A stretch of DNA of 64,000 nt from Pseudoxanthomonas yeongjuensis (GTDB lineage: Bacteria > Pseudomonadota > Gammaproteobacteria > Xanthomonadales > Xanthomonadaceae). This document shows, in pieces, positions 16,297 through 25,139 of the stretch; the stretch's first letter is position 1, and each line of letters begins with the position of its first letter. Where the stretch lies: contig NZ_PDWT01000006.1 of the NCBI RefSeq assembly GCF_010093345.1, positions 62,001-126,000 of the forward strand. Direction: 5' to 3'. The notes below the pieces were generated by a model that saw only the letters and a program-made list of their open reading frames with translations, had not been told where the DNA came from and did not search any database. Position numbers and translations under genes: made by a program.

Positions 16297-17910
16297 TCAC
16301 TGGTGCGCTTCGTCCTGTTCTTCGTGCCGCGGGGTGAACAGCAGGTCCTGGTAGTCGTAGCTGAAATCGGCAAGCGGTGAAACCGGCTTCATCGTCATGC
16401 GCGCGACCTTGCCTTCCGCATCCAGGGCGAAGGTGGCATAGGCGGGTTCGATCGAACTATCGTCCCATTCCGTGCGGAACGTGTCGTACTGCCAGTGACT
16501 GAGCGTTCCCGCCATGTTCGGGGTCCGCTGGAAGTCGATGCGCAATTTACCCGAACGCTCGGTGATCTCGATGGGTCCATACCAGGCATCGGCATAGCGG
16601 CCCGCGTAGCCGGTGGCCGGCAGCGAGGGACGCGACGCCTTGCGGGCGCCCTTGCCGGCGGACTGCAGCGCAGCCAGACCACCGTCGAGGCGTTGCTGAT
16701 ACCAGCTGTCGAAGGCCGCCACCCAGTCGCGCGGTTCGAAGCCCAGGTAGTGGTCGAGCAGCTCGTAGCCCAGGCCGCGCATCACCCCGACATCTTCGGA
16801 ATTGATCTGCAACGAGATGCCGAGGTTCCGCTCCGGCACCATCACGATGAAAGTCAGGACTCCGAATACCGCGCCGCCATGCTGCACTACCTTGACGCCA
16901 CGGTAGTCCTGCACATTCCAGCCCAGCGCGTAGCTGGAGAATTGCGGCGTTATGTCGGTGATCGGCGCCGGGTAGGCATTGATCGGCACCGGCACCTGCG
17001 GGGTCCACATCGCCTGTGCGGAAGCCTCGCTGTAAAGGCGCTTGCCATCGCTGTCTGGCAGCGCGCCCTGCGCCAGTTGCACTTGCAACCAGTGGGCCAG
17101 ATCGTTGGCGCTCGAGGACAGGCCACCTGCGGGTGCGCCCACCTGGCCCAGGCCTTCGCGCTCGGGCAACACCTGCTGCGGGCCCAAGCCGCGCAAGCGC
17201 GGATCGAGCCGTGCGTGCGGCTGCGCCCGGTTCGGGTTGGCGAAGCGGTCCTTCTCGTCGCTGACCGAACTGGTCATGCCCGCCGGCTCGAACAGGCGCT
17301 CGCGAATGAAGCTTTCCCAGTCCTGCCCGCTGGCGGCGGCGATCACTTCACCGGCGACGATGTACAGGATGTTGTCGTAGGCATAGTTGCTGCGGAAGCT
17401 GGTTGCCGGCTTCAGGTCGCGCAATGCGCGAACGATGTCGCTGCGGCTACGCGAACTACGCGGGATGAAAAGCAGGTCGCCCGCGCCCAGGCCCAATCCG
17501 CTGCGATGGACCAGCAGGTCGAGCACGGTCATCTCGCGCGTGACCCAGGGGTCGTACATGCGGAAATCGGGAAGGTGGTCGATGACCTTGTCGTCCCAGC
17601 CGAGCTTGCCTTCATCCACCAGGATCGCCAGCGCGGCGGCAGTGAAGGCCTTGCCGGTGGAACCGGTGGGGAAGATCGTGTCCGCGTCGACCGCTTCGGG
17701 CGCCCCGAGCCGGCGCACGCCGTAGCCTTTGGCCTGCACGATCCGGCCGTTCTCGACGATCGCGATCGCCATGCCCGGCACGTCGTGCTCCTTCAGCGCC
17801 TTTTCCACGCGGGCATCGAAACCGGCGGGCGGTGCGGCCGAAGCGATGCTGGCGAGTAACAAACCCGTCGTGATCGCGACGGCATGCAGAATTTTAGAAG
17901 TTGAAAGCAT
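16297..17910 (-). CDS. Exported serine hydrolase (class C beta-lactamase/D-aminopeptidase family)
   Basis: 537 residues with a signal peptide ('LLLASIASA-AP'). Catalytic features are S84-T-G-K87 (SxxK), a tyrosine motif in 'RSNYAYDNILY' near residue 170, and 'VVQHGGAVFG' as the third motif. The C-terminal 120 residues ('YAGRYADAWYGPIEITERSGKL') form a DUF3471-like lipocalin-type domain usual in this group. Known relatives hydrolyse D-amino-acid peptides, esters or beta-lactams. ATG 17910 has GGAG seven bases upstream. Upstream (17911-18086) lies a short intergenic region with a palindromic repeat, so it probably has its own promoter. It strengthens the D-peptide theme of this region; substrate is inferred. 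Confidence 0.86.
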   Translation of the reverse strand: MLSTSKILHAVAITTGLLLASIASAAPPAGFDARVEKALKEHDVPGMAIAIVENGRIVQAKGYGVRRLGAPEAVDADTIFPTGSTGKAFTAAALAILVDEGKLGWDDKVIDHLPDFRMYDPWVTREMTVLDLLVHRSGLGLGAGDLLFIPRSSRSRSDIVRALRDLKPATSFRSNYAYDNILYIVAGEVIAAASGQDWESFIRERLFEPAGMTSSVSDEKDRFANPNRAQPHARLDPRLRGLGPQQVLPEREGLGQVGAPAGGLSSSANDLAHWLQVQLAQGALPDSDGKRLYSEASAQAMWTPQVPVPINAYPAPITDITPQFSSYALGWNVQDYRGVKVVQHGGAVFGVLTFIVMVPERNLGISLQINSEDVGVMRGLGYELLDHYLGFEPRDWVAAFDSWYQQRLDGGLAALQSAGKGARKASRPSLPATGYAGRYADAWYGPIEITERSGKLRIDFQRTPNMAGTLSHWQYDTFRTEWDDSSIEPAYATFALDAEGKVARMTMKPVSPLADFSYDYQDLLFTPRHEEQDEAHQ

Positions 17911-18038
17911 CGGAATCTCCGGAACACGTTTTCCAGGAAGCGTCTGAACAAACCGTCACCCCAGCGGCTTTTAACAGCGAAGCTGGTCAAGCCGGGGCCC
18001 ACTTGGATCTTGATCCACTCATGGCAAGGTCAAATGGG

Positions 18039-18056
18039 TTCCAGCGTTCGCTGGAA
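18039..18056. repeat. Short palindromic intergenic repeat
   Basis: TTCCAGCG-TT-CGCTGGAA is an 8-bp perfect stem with two-base loop inside 'GGGTTCCAGCGTTCGCTGGAATGACG', a form common between genes in Xanthomonadaceae. It lies between the YkvI-like gene and the serine hydrolase and may stabilise or end the upstream transcript. Confidence 0.6.
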
Positions 18057-18086
18057 TGACGATCTGGAACTTATTCGGACCTCGCG

Positions 18087-19202
18087 CTAGCGAAATTCAG
18101 CTGCAATGCGCTGCGGACGGCGCCATAGCAGCCAGATTCCCCAGCTCATCAGCGGCAGCACGTACACCGCCAGGAACAGCCAGGTCAGCGTGCCGTAACC
18201 CTTGGCGATCAGCTCGACCAGGCCGACGGCGGTCGCGGCGTACACAGCGAGCAGCATCACGCCGACCGCGAGCGCCGGACGCAGTGCTTGCGGCATGGGG
18301 CGTTGACGCTCCTCGTAGGATTTCGCCACCCGTTCGTTGATCGCATGCAACAGCGCCACGCCCGTATCCACCAGGGTCAGCAGCACCGCGATCTGGAACG
18401 CCCACTCGAACCACGGCGCCTGCAGCTTGGCCAGCAGGAAGGCCGAAGGCAAGGCTTCGGCGCCGATCTCGTGGTAGTAGCCCATCATCGCGATGTAGAA
18501 CACCACGCCCGGCAGCATGCCGAGCGGACCGGCGAGCGCTCCGGCGACCAGGGTCTCGCGACGACTACCCAGATGACGGATGCAGAACAGCACCGCGGGA
18601 ATGGTGGCGACGTTGTATCCGGCGTAGGTGACGCCAGCGGCGAGCCAACCGTCGGCGAGCGGAACCGACGCGAAGTTGGCTTCGATGCGATCGCCGAACG
18701 CGATCACGCTCCAGACCAGGAACACGAAATAGACCAGATACAGATAACCCACCGACACGGTCAGGAATTTCTCGATCACCGCACTGTTGAAGAACAGCAT
18801 CGCGCCGGTGGCGGCGATCATGCCCAGCGAACCGGCCAGCTTCGGCAGGCCGAACAGGCTGTGCGCGATCTCGCCGGCAGCCGCGCCCATCACCGCCAGG
18901 ATGATGATCATCAGCGCGAAGTAGCCGATTTCGAACAGGAACCAACCGCGGCCGAGCAGCAGCTTGAAGAACGAACGGTAGTCGTAGGCGCGCGCGACCC
19001 GGGCCAGTTCGAAACTGACCATCAGCACCGCGCTCCACACCAGCATGCTGACCGCCATGCCCAGCAGGCCGCCCCACGGGCCTGCCGGCAGGAAGAACTC
19101 CACGAGTTCGCGCCCGGTGGCGTAACCGCCCGCTATCACCGCCGCCTGGAACACGAAGCCGGGCAGCAGGTAGCGCTGGAACCAGGTGGAGGCCGCGCTC
19201 AT
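18087..19202 (-). CDS. YkvI-like integral membrane transporter
   Basis: 371 residues, about ten hydrophobic segments, LeuT-fold-like in layout. The first helix has 'LLPGFVFQAAVIAGGYATGRELVEFF', the characteristic opening of the YkvI family, with unwound-helix glycines as in amino-acid permeases. The family has no firmly known substrate. It follows the DgcN-like gene (128 bp gap holding a repeat with 'CCCGAAGCCTGTCGAAGGGC'), which acts on D-glutamate-type substrates, so transport of an amino acid or its N-acyl derivative is a sensible guess. ATG 19202 is chosen because the signature begins immediately after it. Confidence 0.75.
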   Translation of the reverse strand: MSAASTWFQRYLLPGFVFQAAVIAGGYATGRELVEFFLPAGPWGGLLGMAVSMLVWSAVLMVSFELARVARAYDYRSFFKLLLGRGWFLFEIGYFALMIIILAVMGAAAGEIAHSLFGLPKLAGSLGMIAATGAMLFFNSAVIEKFLTVSVGYLYLVYFVFLVWSVIAFGDRIEANFASVPLADGWLAAGVTYAGYNVATIPAVLFCIRHLGSRRETLVAGALAGPLGMLPGVVFYIAMMGYYHEIGAEALPSAFLLAKLQAPWFEWAFQIAVLLTLVDTGVALLHAINERVAKSYEERQRPMPQALRPALAVGVMLLAVYAATAVGLVELIAKGYGTLTWLFLAVYVLPLMSWGIWLLWRRPQRIAAEFR

Positions 19203-19329
19203 TGCGCGCTCGCGGCAATGACGATGTTGCGGCCCGGTCTTGCCCCGTCCGGCGTACTGCACCACAAGCCCGTCCCGAAGCCTGTCGAAGGGCTTCGTTG
19301 CGTGGTCGTTCCGTGGTCGTGCGCAAACC

Positions 19330-20373
19330 TCATGCCAGGCAGTCTTCCACAAGTCGCTCGAAAGCAGCACCGCCGCGCATCGGGTCGGCGACCGCACAGC
19401 CCAGGCGTTCGCTTTCGGTCGCGAGCAGGCGCAACGCATCCGCCTCGTCCATGTGCGAGGTATTGAGACTGACGCCTGCGCAGCGGATGGCCGGCTGGGT
19501 GCGTCGCCCAAGCTGCAATGCCAGGGCGATGGTCTCCTCGATGCTGGGCAACGCGAAGTGCGGATGGCCGAGCACCCGTTCGCGACCAGGCTGATGGCAA
19601 ATCACCACGATATCGGGCTGGCTTCCATGCAGCAGTGCCAGCGACACGGCGGCATAGGCCGGATGGAACAACGAGCCCTGCCCTTCGATCACGTCCCAAT
19701 GGTCTGCGGCGGCATCGGGCGAAAGCATTTCCGCTGCGCCGGCGGCGAAATCCGAGACCACCGCATCCATCGGTATGCCGCTGCCGGCGATCAGGATGCC
19801 GGTCTGCCCGCTGGCGCGGAAATCCGCATCGACGCCGCGTTGCGTGAAAGCCTTGGTGAGCGCCAGGGCGGTGTATTTCTTGCCCAGCGCGCAGTCGGTA
19901 CCCAAGGTCAACAGCCGTTTGCCGCTGCGAGGCCGGCCGGTTGCGACCTGGATCCCGCGCGGTGGCTCGCGCACATCGATAAGCCTGCGTCCCAGGAGGC
20001 TCGCCGCATCACGCAGGCGCTCGATCTCACCCATGCGCACATGCATGCCGCTGATGATGTCCAGACCGGCTTCCATCGCCTGCAGTATCGGACCCACCCA
20101 TGCGTCCGGAATGACGCCACCGGCGTTGGCCACACCGATGACCATCGAGCGCGCGCCTTGCGCGGCGGCCTCGGCAGGCGTCATCCGCGGCAGTCCGGCG
20201 GTGACGGTTCCACCTTCGCAGCCGAACTCCCCGGTGCAATGCCCGGGCGCCCAGTCGCGCAATCCGAAAGCGGTCTTGGCGTAGCCGGGCTCGGTGATGT
20301 CGCCCAGGAACAACAGATAGGGTCCCGGCAACGCCTTCAATGCCTGTGGGGTTGGCAAGCGGGTCTGCAGCAT
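19330..20373 (-). CDS. dgcN: DUF1611 protein, DgcN-like D-glutamate N-acetyltransferase
   Basis: 347 residues in the DUF1611 family: an N-terminal domain ('PYLLFLGDITEPGYAKTAFGL') and a P-loop-like C-terminal domain with 'LLTLGTDCALGKKYTALAL', 'FRASGQTGILIAG' and 'DHWDVIEGQGSLFHPAY'. Members have been shown in marine bacteria to N-acetylate D-glutamate (DgcN), the product then being racemised by the enolase-superfamily enzyme DgcA. A DgcA-like gene lies in the same block at 26471-27490, which supports the call. ATG 20373 has AGGTGA upstream; an in-frame start at 20415 is less likely. It follows the TonB receptor gene after two stem-loops, so its expression may be lower than that of the receptor. 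Confidence 0.8.
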   Translation of the reverse strand: MLQTRLPTPQALKALPGPYLLFLGDITEPGYAKTAFGLRDWAPGHCTGEFGCEGGTVTAGLPRMTPAEAAAQGARSMVIGVANAGGVIPDAWVGPILQAMEAGLDIISGMHVRMGEIERLRDAASLLGRRLIDVREPPRGIQVATGRPRSGKRLLTLGTDCALGKKYTALALTKAFTQRGVDADFRASGQTGILIAGSGIPMDAVVSDFAAGAAEMLSPDAAADHWDVIEGQGSLFHPAYAAVSLALLHGSQPDIVVICHQPGRERVLGHPHFALPSIEETIALALQLGRRTQPAIRCAGVSLNTSHMDEADALRLLATESERLGCAVADPMRGGAAFERLVEDCLA

Positions 20374-20410
20374 GCGGTGTTCTTCACCTGGCAAGATCGT
20401 GGGGCATCGG

Positions 20411-20429
20411 GCCACTGCTGTGCAGTGGC
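20411..20429. promoter_or_regulatory. Perfect stem-loop in the receptor-dgcN gap
   Basis: GCCACTGC-TGT-GCAGTGGC gives an 8-bp stem with three-base loop, directly upstream of the dgcN-like gene. There is no T-run. It could act as a processing or attenuation structure between the two genes. Confidence 0.5.
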
Positions 20430-20448
20430 GGATGCAAGGGAACTTCGG

Positions 20449-20472
20449 CTAGTCGCGCGATATCGCGACTAG
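20449..20472 (-). promoter_or_regulatory. Stem-loop over the TonB receptor stop codon
   Basis: CTAGTCGCG-CGATAT-CGCGACTAG forms a 9-bp stem; the receptor's TAG stop (20469-20471) is inside the right arm. No U-tract follows on the minus strand. With the second hairpin at 20411-20429 this suggests attenuation or mRNA processing between receptor and dgcN. Confidence 0.55.
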
Positions 20473-22823
20473 AACCGGTAGTCGAACTCGATACCGAAAG
20501 TGCGCGGCCGGATAGGCACCCCCACCACTTGCACGGGAGTGCCGCTCAATGCGCCATTCAAGGGAGCGAGTGAGGACCAGGCGCCTTCGTTGGTGATGTT
20601 GTTGGCATAGACGCGCAGTTCCCAACCGCCCTTGCCGATGCCTGCGTACAGATCCAGAGCGCGATAGCTGTCGAGTTCGAGGGGCGGCGTTATCTGGTCT
20701 TCCGCCAGCAAGGTCGATGGATCTCCGGGAGCCGTGATGCGTTGGAGTTCGGTCGTATCGTTGAGCCGCGAACCCATGCCGCGCAGTGCGGCGCCCACCT
20801 GGCCGTTGAACCCACCCTGCGTCGTGAAGGCATATTCGGTAGTCAGCGCCCAGGACAACTTGGGCACGTAAGGCATGCGGTCTCCGGCAAGCCCGGTATA
20901 GAGGATGACGTCGAAAGGCCCTTGCGGAATCACCGTCGGCTCGAAGTCGTTCTTGATGCTGGCCCTGGTGTACGCAACGTTGAAGCCAACCGTCCACTCG
21001 TCGGTGGCGCGGAACAGGGCGGACAATTCGGCGCCTTCGCTGGTCGCCTCGCCGCCATTGACCAGGCCACCGACGCCGTTGAAGGAAGAGGCTACCTGGA
21101 TGTCATCCCAGTCGATGCGGAATGCGGCCAGGTCCAACTGCACGCGCTGGTCGGCGAACTGCGACTTGAGCCCAAGCTCGTAGCTGGTGAGCATCGAGGA
21201 ATCCACCTTGGGAGGCATGCCCTCAAGCGCCACGTTCGGCCCACCGGGTTGGTAGCCGGTCGCGATGCGCGCATAGACCATGGAGTCGTCGCCCAGCTTG
21301 AACTGCGGGCTCAGGCTCCAGGTAAAGACGTCTTCACTGGACTCGCCCGGAGCATCGCCGAGCGGCACCAGGATGCCCTCGCTCACGTTCTGGCTGAACC
21401 ATTGCTCGTTGCGCGCCTGGCGCACGCCGGCATCGATCTTGAAGCGCTCGCCGATGCGCCACGATGCATTGGCGAAGACCGCAAGCTCCTTGTAGGTGCT
21501 GGGCAGTTCGAGATTCGCGAGCGTCGAAAACATGCTGTCGTAAGGCGCGGGCAGCGGCGAACCGTCCAGCTGGCCCAGCCATACGAACTGGCTCTGCAGC
21601 GCATCCTCCTTGGTGTAGAACACGCCCACCAGCCACTCGAACGGTCCGCCGCTCTTGGAACTCAGGCGGAACTCCTGGGTCACCTTGTCCAGGTCGAAGT
21701 CGTATCGCAGGAAGGAACTGCCGGGATCCGGCAGTTCGAGCAACAGGTTGGCGACCTCCCCGAACTGGATGGTCGAATCCATCTGGGTCGTTGTCTTGGT
21801 CTGCGACCAGCCGGTGGCGGAAACCAGGTTGGCCCATCCCAGGTCCCAATCCAGGCTCAACGAGGTCAGTGTCAGGTCCTTGGAAAAGGGCTGGCGTTGC
21901 CAGGTCCTGTCCACCAGATCGCCGAAAAGCGGCTTGAGGGTCTCGGGGTCCAGCGCGGTGCCGCCGCGATCATCGGCATTGATGCGCTGGTCCAGCACCG
22001 ACAGGTTCAGGTCGAATGCGTCGCCATCCCAGAACAATGCCGCGCGCGCACCTACTTGCTCGCCGTCATTGATGTCCTTGCGACCGTCGATGATGTTGTC
22101 GGTGTAACCCGGCAACCCATTGCGCGCGAAGCTCATGCGCAGGCCAAGCCGGTCCTCTTTCAAGGGCACGCTCGCACCGAAGCGGACGTTCAAGTCCTGG
22201 CCGCCGTCTTCCACCGTGCGCAGGCCGAAGCCGAGGCGGAATTCATCGCCGCTGACATCGGGCGCGCGCGTCACGTATTTGAGCAGCCCGCCGATGGCGC
22301 CTGCGCCGTAGAGCGTACCTTGCGGGCCACGCAGCACTTCCACCCGGCTGATGTCGTAGGGCAGCACATCCAGCATCAAGGTGTTCGCGCCCTGATAGAT
22401 GCCGCTCGACCCTACCGGCACTTCGTCGATGTAGGTCGCGACCGAAGCACCGGAGGACAGTGCCGCGATGCCACGCAATGAAACCGAGGTCTGCCCGGGG
22501 CTGCCGCTGTCCTGGACCTGCAGACCGGGGATCAGCGCCGCGTAATCGGCCAGCGAGCTCGCCCCGATGTTTTCAAGTTGGCGTTCGCCAATGACGCTGA
22601 TCGACGCAGCGACATCCCGGATGTTCTCGACGCGCTTGTTGGCGGTGACCACGACTTTGTCGAGCGTTGTCGCACGTTCGGCCGATGCGGATTCTGTCGG
22701 CGCCTGGGGCCCGGGACTTTCCTGCGCCATGACAGGCGCGGCGACCACACAGGCCAAGGTACTGGCGATGGCAATGGACAACGGTGAGCGATACCACGGG
22801 CGATTGGGCTGGAACGCGTTCAT
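20469..22823 (-). CDS. TonB-dependent receptor of the D-amino-acid block
   Basis: 784 residues from the ATG at 22823, which follows GGAGAGCAAGAG. Signal peptide ends 'PVMA-QE'; a TonB-box-like 'TTLDKVVVTANKR' follows at about residue 53, then a standard plug ('DVAASISVIGERQL', 'VEVLRGPQGTLYGAGAIGG') and a barrel ending 'GIEFDYRF'. The plug resembles the siderophore-receptor-like family found in sphingomonads and xanthomonads that also imports organic substrates. It has a clear promoter with an operator shared with the divergent XRE-cupin region, so the ligand is probably a D-amino-acid-containing peptide or N-acyl amino acid rather than iron. It is first in the unit receptor - dgcN - ykvI-like. 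Confidence 0.88.
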   Translation of the reverse strand: MNAFQPNRPWYRSPLSIAIASTLACVVAAPVMAQESPGPQAPTESASAERATTLDKVVVTANKRVENIRDVAASISVIGERQLENIGASSLADYAALIPGLQVQDSGSPGQTSVSLRGIAALSSGASVATYIDEVPVGSSGIYQGANTLMLDVLPYDISRVEVLRGPQGTLYGAGAIGGLLKYVTRAPDVSGDEFRLGFGLRTVEDGGQDLNVRFGASVPLKEDRLGLRMSFARNGLPGYTDNIIDGRKDINDGEQVGARAALFWDGDAFDLNLSVLDQRINADDRGGTALDPETLKPLFGDLVDRTWQRQPFSKDLTLTSLSLDWDLGWANLVSATGWSQTKTTTQMDSTIQFGEVANLLLELPDPGSSFLRYDFDLDKVTQEFRLSSKSGGPFEWLVGVFYTKEDALQSQFVWLGQLDGSPLPAPYDSMFSTLANLELPSTYKELAVFANASWRIGERFKIDAGVRQARNEQWFSQNVSEGILVPLGDAPGESSEDVFTWSLSPQFKLGDDSMVYARIATGYQPGGPNVALEGMPPKVDSSMLTSYELGLKSQFADQRVQLDLAAFRIDWDDIQVASSFNGVGGLVNGGEATSEGAELSALFRATDEWTVGFNVAYTRASIKNDFEPTVIPQGPFDVILYTGLAGDRMPYVPKLSWALTTEYAFTTQGGFNGQVGAALRGMGSRLNDTTELQRITAPGDPSTLLAEDQITPPLELDSYRALDLYAGIGKGGWELRVYANNITNEGAWSSLAPLNGALSGTPVQVVGVPIRPRTFGIEFDYRF

Positions 22824-22916
22824 CTCTTGCTCTCCCCGGGACGACGAATGGGTTGTATCGATGATCGGTCCGGGCTGCGTACGCCAACGGCGACACGCAC
22901 CGGCATCCTGATTGGG

Positions 22917-22946
22917 GATAATGATCCTAATTGGAGAATTGTCAAT
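22917..22946 (-). promoter_or_regulatory. Promoter/operator element copy 1 (XRE-cupin regulon, inferred)
   Basis: On the minus strand TTGACA (22945-22940) is followed after 16 bases by CATTAT, a good sigma-70 promoter for the TonB receptor. The spacer ATTCTCCAATTAGGAT carries a partial dyad (TCC-N5-GGA). The same element, with the same promoter boxes, lies at 29650-29679. The large gap 22824-23361 otherwise holds only repeats. Confidence 0.7.
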
Positions 22947-23009
22947 ACGGATAGAAAAACCCGGAAGAATCCGCTGAAGCCGCTTGATCGCGGATGGTCC
23001 AGTTAGGGA

Positions 23010-23183
23010 GCTCTGAATAATTCCCTCTTTTGCGTCCCTTGCACAAAGCAGGAAAAGGCAGGGACCTTTAGACACGGATCAAAGTGGAAAAGACAGATAC
23101 AGCGAGAGACAGATAAAGCGTTTGCCTTATCCGTGGCTTCCGCTCTGATCCGCGTCGAGGAAATGCTCTGGATAATTCCCTCT
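23010..23183. repeat. Pair of 19-bp direct repeats, 155 bp apart
   Basis: GCTCTGAATAATTCCCTCT (23010-23028) and GCTCTGGATAATTCCCTCT (23165-23183) differ at one base. They bracket DNA without a supported gene in the 540-bp space upstream of the TonB receptor. A further imperfect hairpin with GCCCGCCCCG/CGGGGCAGGC arms lies at about 23257-23292. This may be debris of a small mobile element; no transposase is present. Confidence 0.5.
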
Positions 23184-23361
23184 CGCACCCAGTGGACGGC
23201 TGGAACTCCTGCGGCAACCGCGAGATTGCCGATCCCTCCAGGTGGTTCGACAGAGCCCGCCCCGGACCCCATACCAAGTACGGGGCAGGCTTTGATCCGG
23301 GACTCGACACGAACGGCATTCCAGGACTCGCGCCTACTTCCCGGGATTGTTCGGACCTGCC

Positions 23362-25068
23362 CTAGTGCTGTCCTTGCCCGCGCCAGCCGGGGCCGCGCAC
23401 CACGCGCCCGGGCTTCGCTCCTGTGTGTTCTCCATCGCGCAGCACTTGCACGCCATTGACGAAGACTTCCTCCACTCCGGTCGCGTATTGCTGCGGCTTG
23501 TCGTAGGTGGAGTGGTCGGAAATGGTGGCCGGATCGAATATCACGATGTCGGCAAAACAGCCGGGCCTGAGGCAACCGCGATCCTTGAGCTTCCAGTTTT
23601 GCGCAGGCAATCCGGTCAGGCGATGGATGCCCTCTTCCAACGGCATGAGCTTGCGGTCGCGCACGTAATGGCCGAGAAAGCGTGCGACGTTGCCGTAGGC
23701 GCGGGGATGGGTACTGGATTTGAGGAATACGCCTTCGGGCGCCGACGATTCGGCATCCGATCCCAAGCTCGTCCACGGCTGCTTCAGGCCCAGCTCGACG
23801 TTCTCCTCGCTCATCATGAAGAACGCGGCGCCCACGCGCGAATCGTCCTCGATGACCAGATCGATCAGTGTTTCCTCGCCGGATTTCCCGCGCGCCCTGG
23901 CCACTTCCGCCAGCGACTTCCCGAGCAACGGCTTCAACTTCTCGTTCTTGAACTCGATCAACAGCACGCGATCGTCCGACCCGGAGAGCATGCGGATGTT
24001 TTCCCAGTCCACATCGGGATCCTTCATCTCCGCGATCACGCGCTCGCGGATGGCCGGATCCTTGAGCCGGGCGACCATTGCATCGTGGCCATCGGCCTGC
24101 ACCCAGGGCGGCAAGCCCGCGGTCAAGCCGGTGGCGCCGGCGGTGTAGGCGTACATATTGGCGCTGACCAAAGCCCCCTGCTCTCTGGCCCCGTCTATTT
24201 TCGCGATGGCCTGGGCCATCTTCGGCCAGTTCTTCTCGCCGGCGGCCTTGAGATGGTAGGCCTCGGCGCGCTGTCCGGTGGCGCGGGCGATGGCGATGGT
24301 TTCATCCAGCGCTTCCAGGAATCGGTCCGCTTCGCTGCGCATGTGCGCGATATAGCCGCCACCGGTTTCTGCGGCGGCTTGCGCAAGTGCGGTCAGCTCG
24401 TTGCCGTCGGCGAACGCAGCCGGCGGATAGATCAGGGAGCCGCCCACGCCCAGCGCGCCTTCGCCCATCGCCTGCCGCACCAGATCCTGCATGCGCGCCA
24501 GTTGCGCGGCATCGGGCTTGACGTCGGCTTCGCCCAATTCGTGGATCCGCACGGTGGTGGCGCCGACGAACGAGGCGACGTTCGGGGTGACGCCGCGCTC
24601 CTGCAGATAGTCCAGGTATTCGCCCAGCGTGGTCCATTCGATCGGATAACGGATATCGCCCTGCTGCTTCAGCGCATCGGCTTTCATCTTTTCGTTGTAC
24701 GGCCCCATCGACCAGCCTTCGCCGAAGACCTCCAGGGTCACGCCCTGCTTGGTATCGCTCATTCCGCGGCCATCGACGATCAGCGACTCGACGGCCCAGC
24801 TCAGCATGTTGATGAAACCCGGGGCGACGGCTTGCCCATGCGCATCGACGGTGCGGGTGGCCACGACTCGGCTACCCACCGGCAGCAGTGCGGCGATGCG
24901 ATCGCCGCGCACGGCCACATCGACCTGTTGCGCCGCAGAGCCACTGCCGTCGTAGACCACACCGTTGCGTATCAGCAGGTCGTACGGTTCGCTTGCGGTC
25001 TTCGGACCGGGCGCGGAAGAACAGCCGGCAAGCGCCAACGCCAATAGGGAAATGCTCAGTCGATACAT
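23362..25068 (-). CDS. N-acyl-D-amino-acid deacylase (D-aminoacylase)-like lipoprotein
   Basis: 568 residues of the amidohydrolase superfamily. ATG 25068 has AGGAG at seven bases. The N-terminus is a lipoprotein signal (LALAGC-SS), so it is anchored to a membrane. The N-terminal strand 'YDLLIRNGVVYDGSGS' and C-terminal 'GCFADIVIFDPATISDHSTY' match N-acyl-D-amino-acid deacylases. Histidines in 'YIAHMRSE' and 'AEAYHLKAAG' fit the family's metal site, but the usual first motif (GFID-x-H-x-H) reads 'GFINMLSWA' here, without histidine. It follows the POT transporter gene by 71 bp and is the last gene of that unit. Likely releases D-amino acids from N-acyl forms or peptides; exact substrate and metal count are open. 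Confidence 0.8.
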   Translation of the reverse strand: MYRLSISLLALALAGCSSAPGPKTASEPYDLLIRNGVVYDGSGSAAQQVDVAVRGDRIAALLPVGSRVVATRTVDAHGQAVAPGFINMLSWAVESLIVDGRGMSDTKQGVTLEVFGEGWSMGPYNEKMKADALKQQGDIRYPIEWTTLGEYLDYLQERGVTPNVASFVGATTVRIHELGEADVKPDAAQLARMQDLVRQAMGEGALGVGGSLIYPPAAFADGNELTALAQAAAETGGGYIAHMRSEADRFLEALDETIAIARATGQRAEAYHLKAAGEKNWPKMAQAIAKIDGAREQGALVSANMYAYTAGATGLTAGLPPWVQADGHDAMVARLKDPAIRERVIAEMKDPDVDWENIRMLSGSDDRVLLIEFKNEKLKPLLGKSLAEVARARGKSGEETLIDLVIEDDSRVGAAFFMMSEENVELGLKQPWTSLGSDAESSAPEGVFLKSSTHPRAYGNVARFLGHYVRDRKLMPLEEGIHRLTGLPAQNWKLKDRGCLRPGCFADIVIFDPATISDHSTYDKPQQYATGVEEVFVNGVQVLRDGEHTGAKPGRVVRGPGWRGQGQH

Positions 25069-25139
25069 CGGTATGCTCCTCATGGATATCGCAACGACGG
25101 AAAGCATCACGGCAAGACACCGTGATCGACAAGCTTCAA

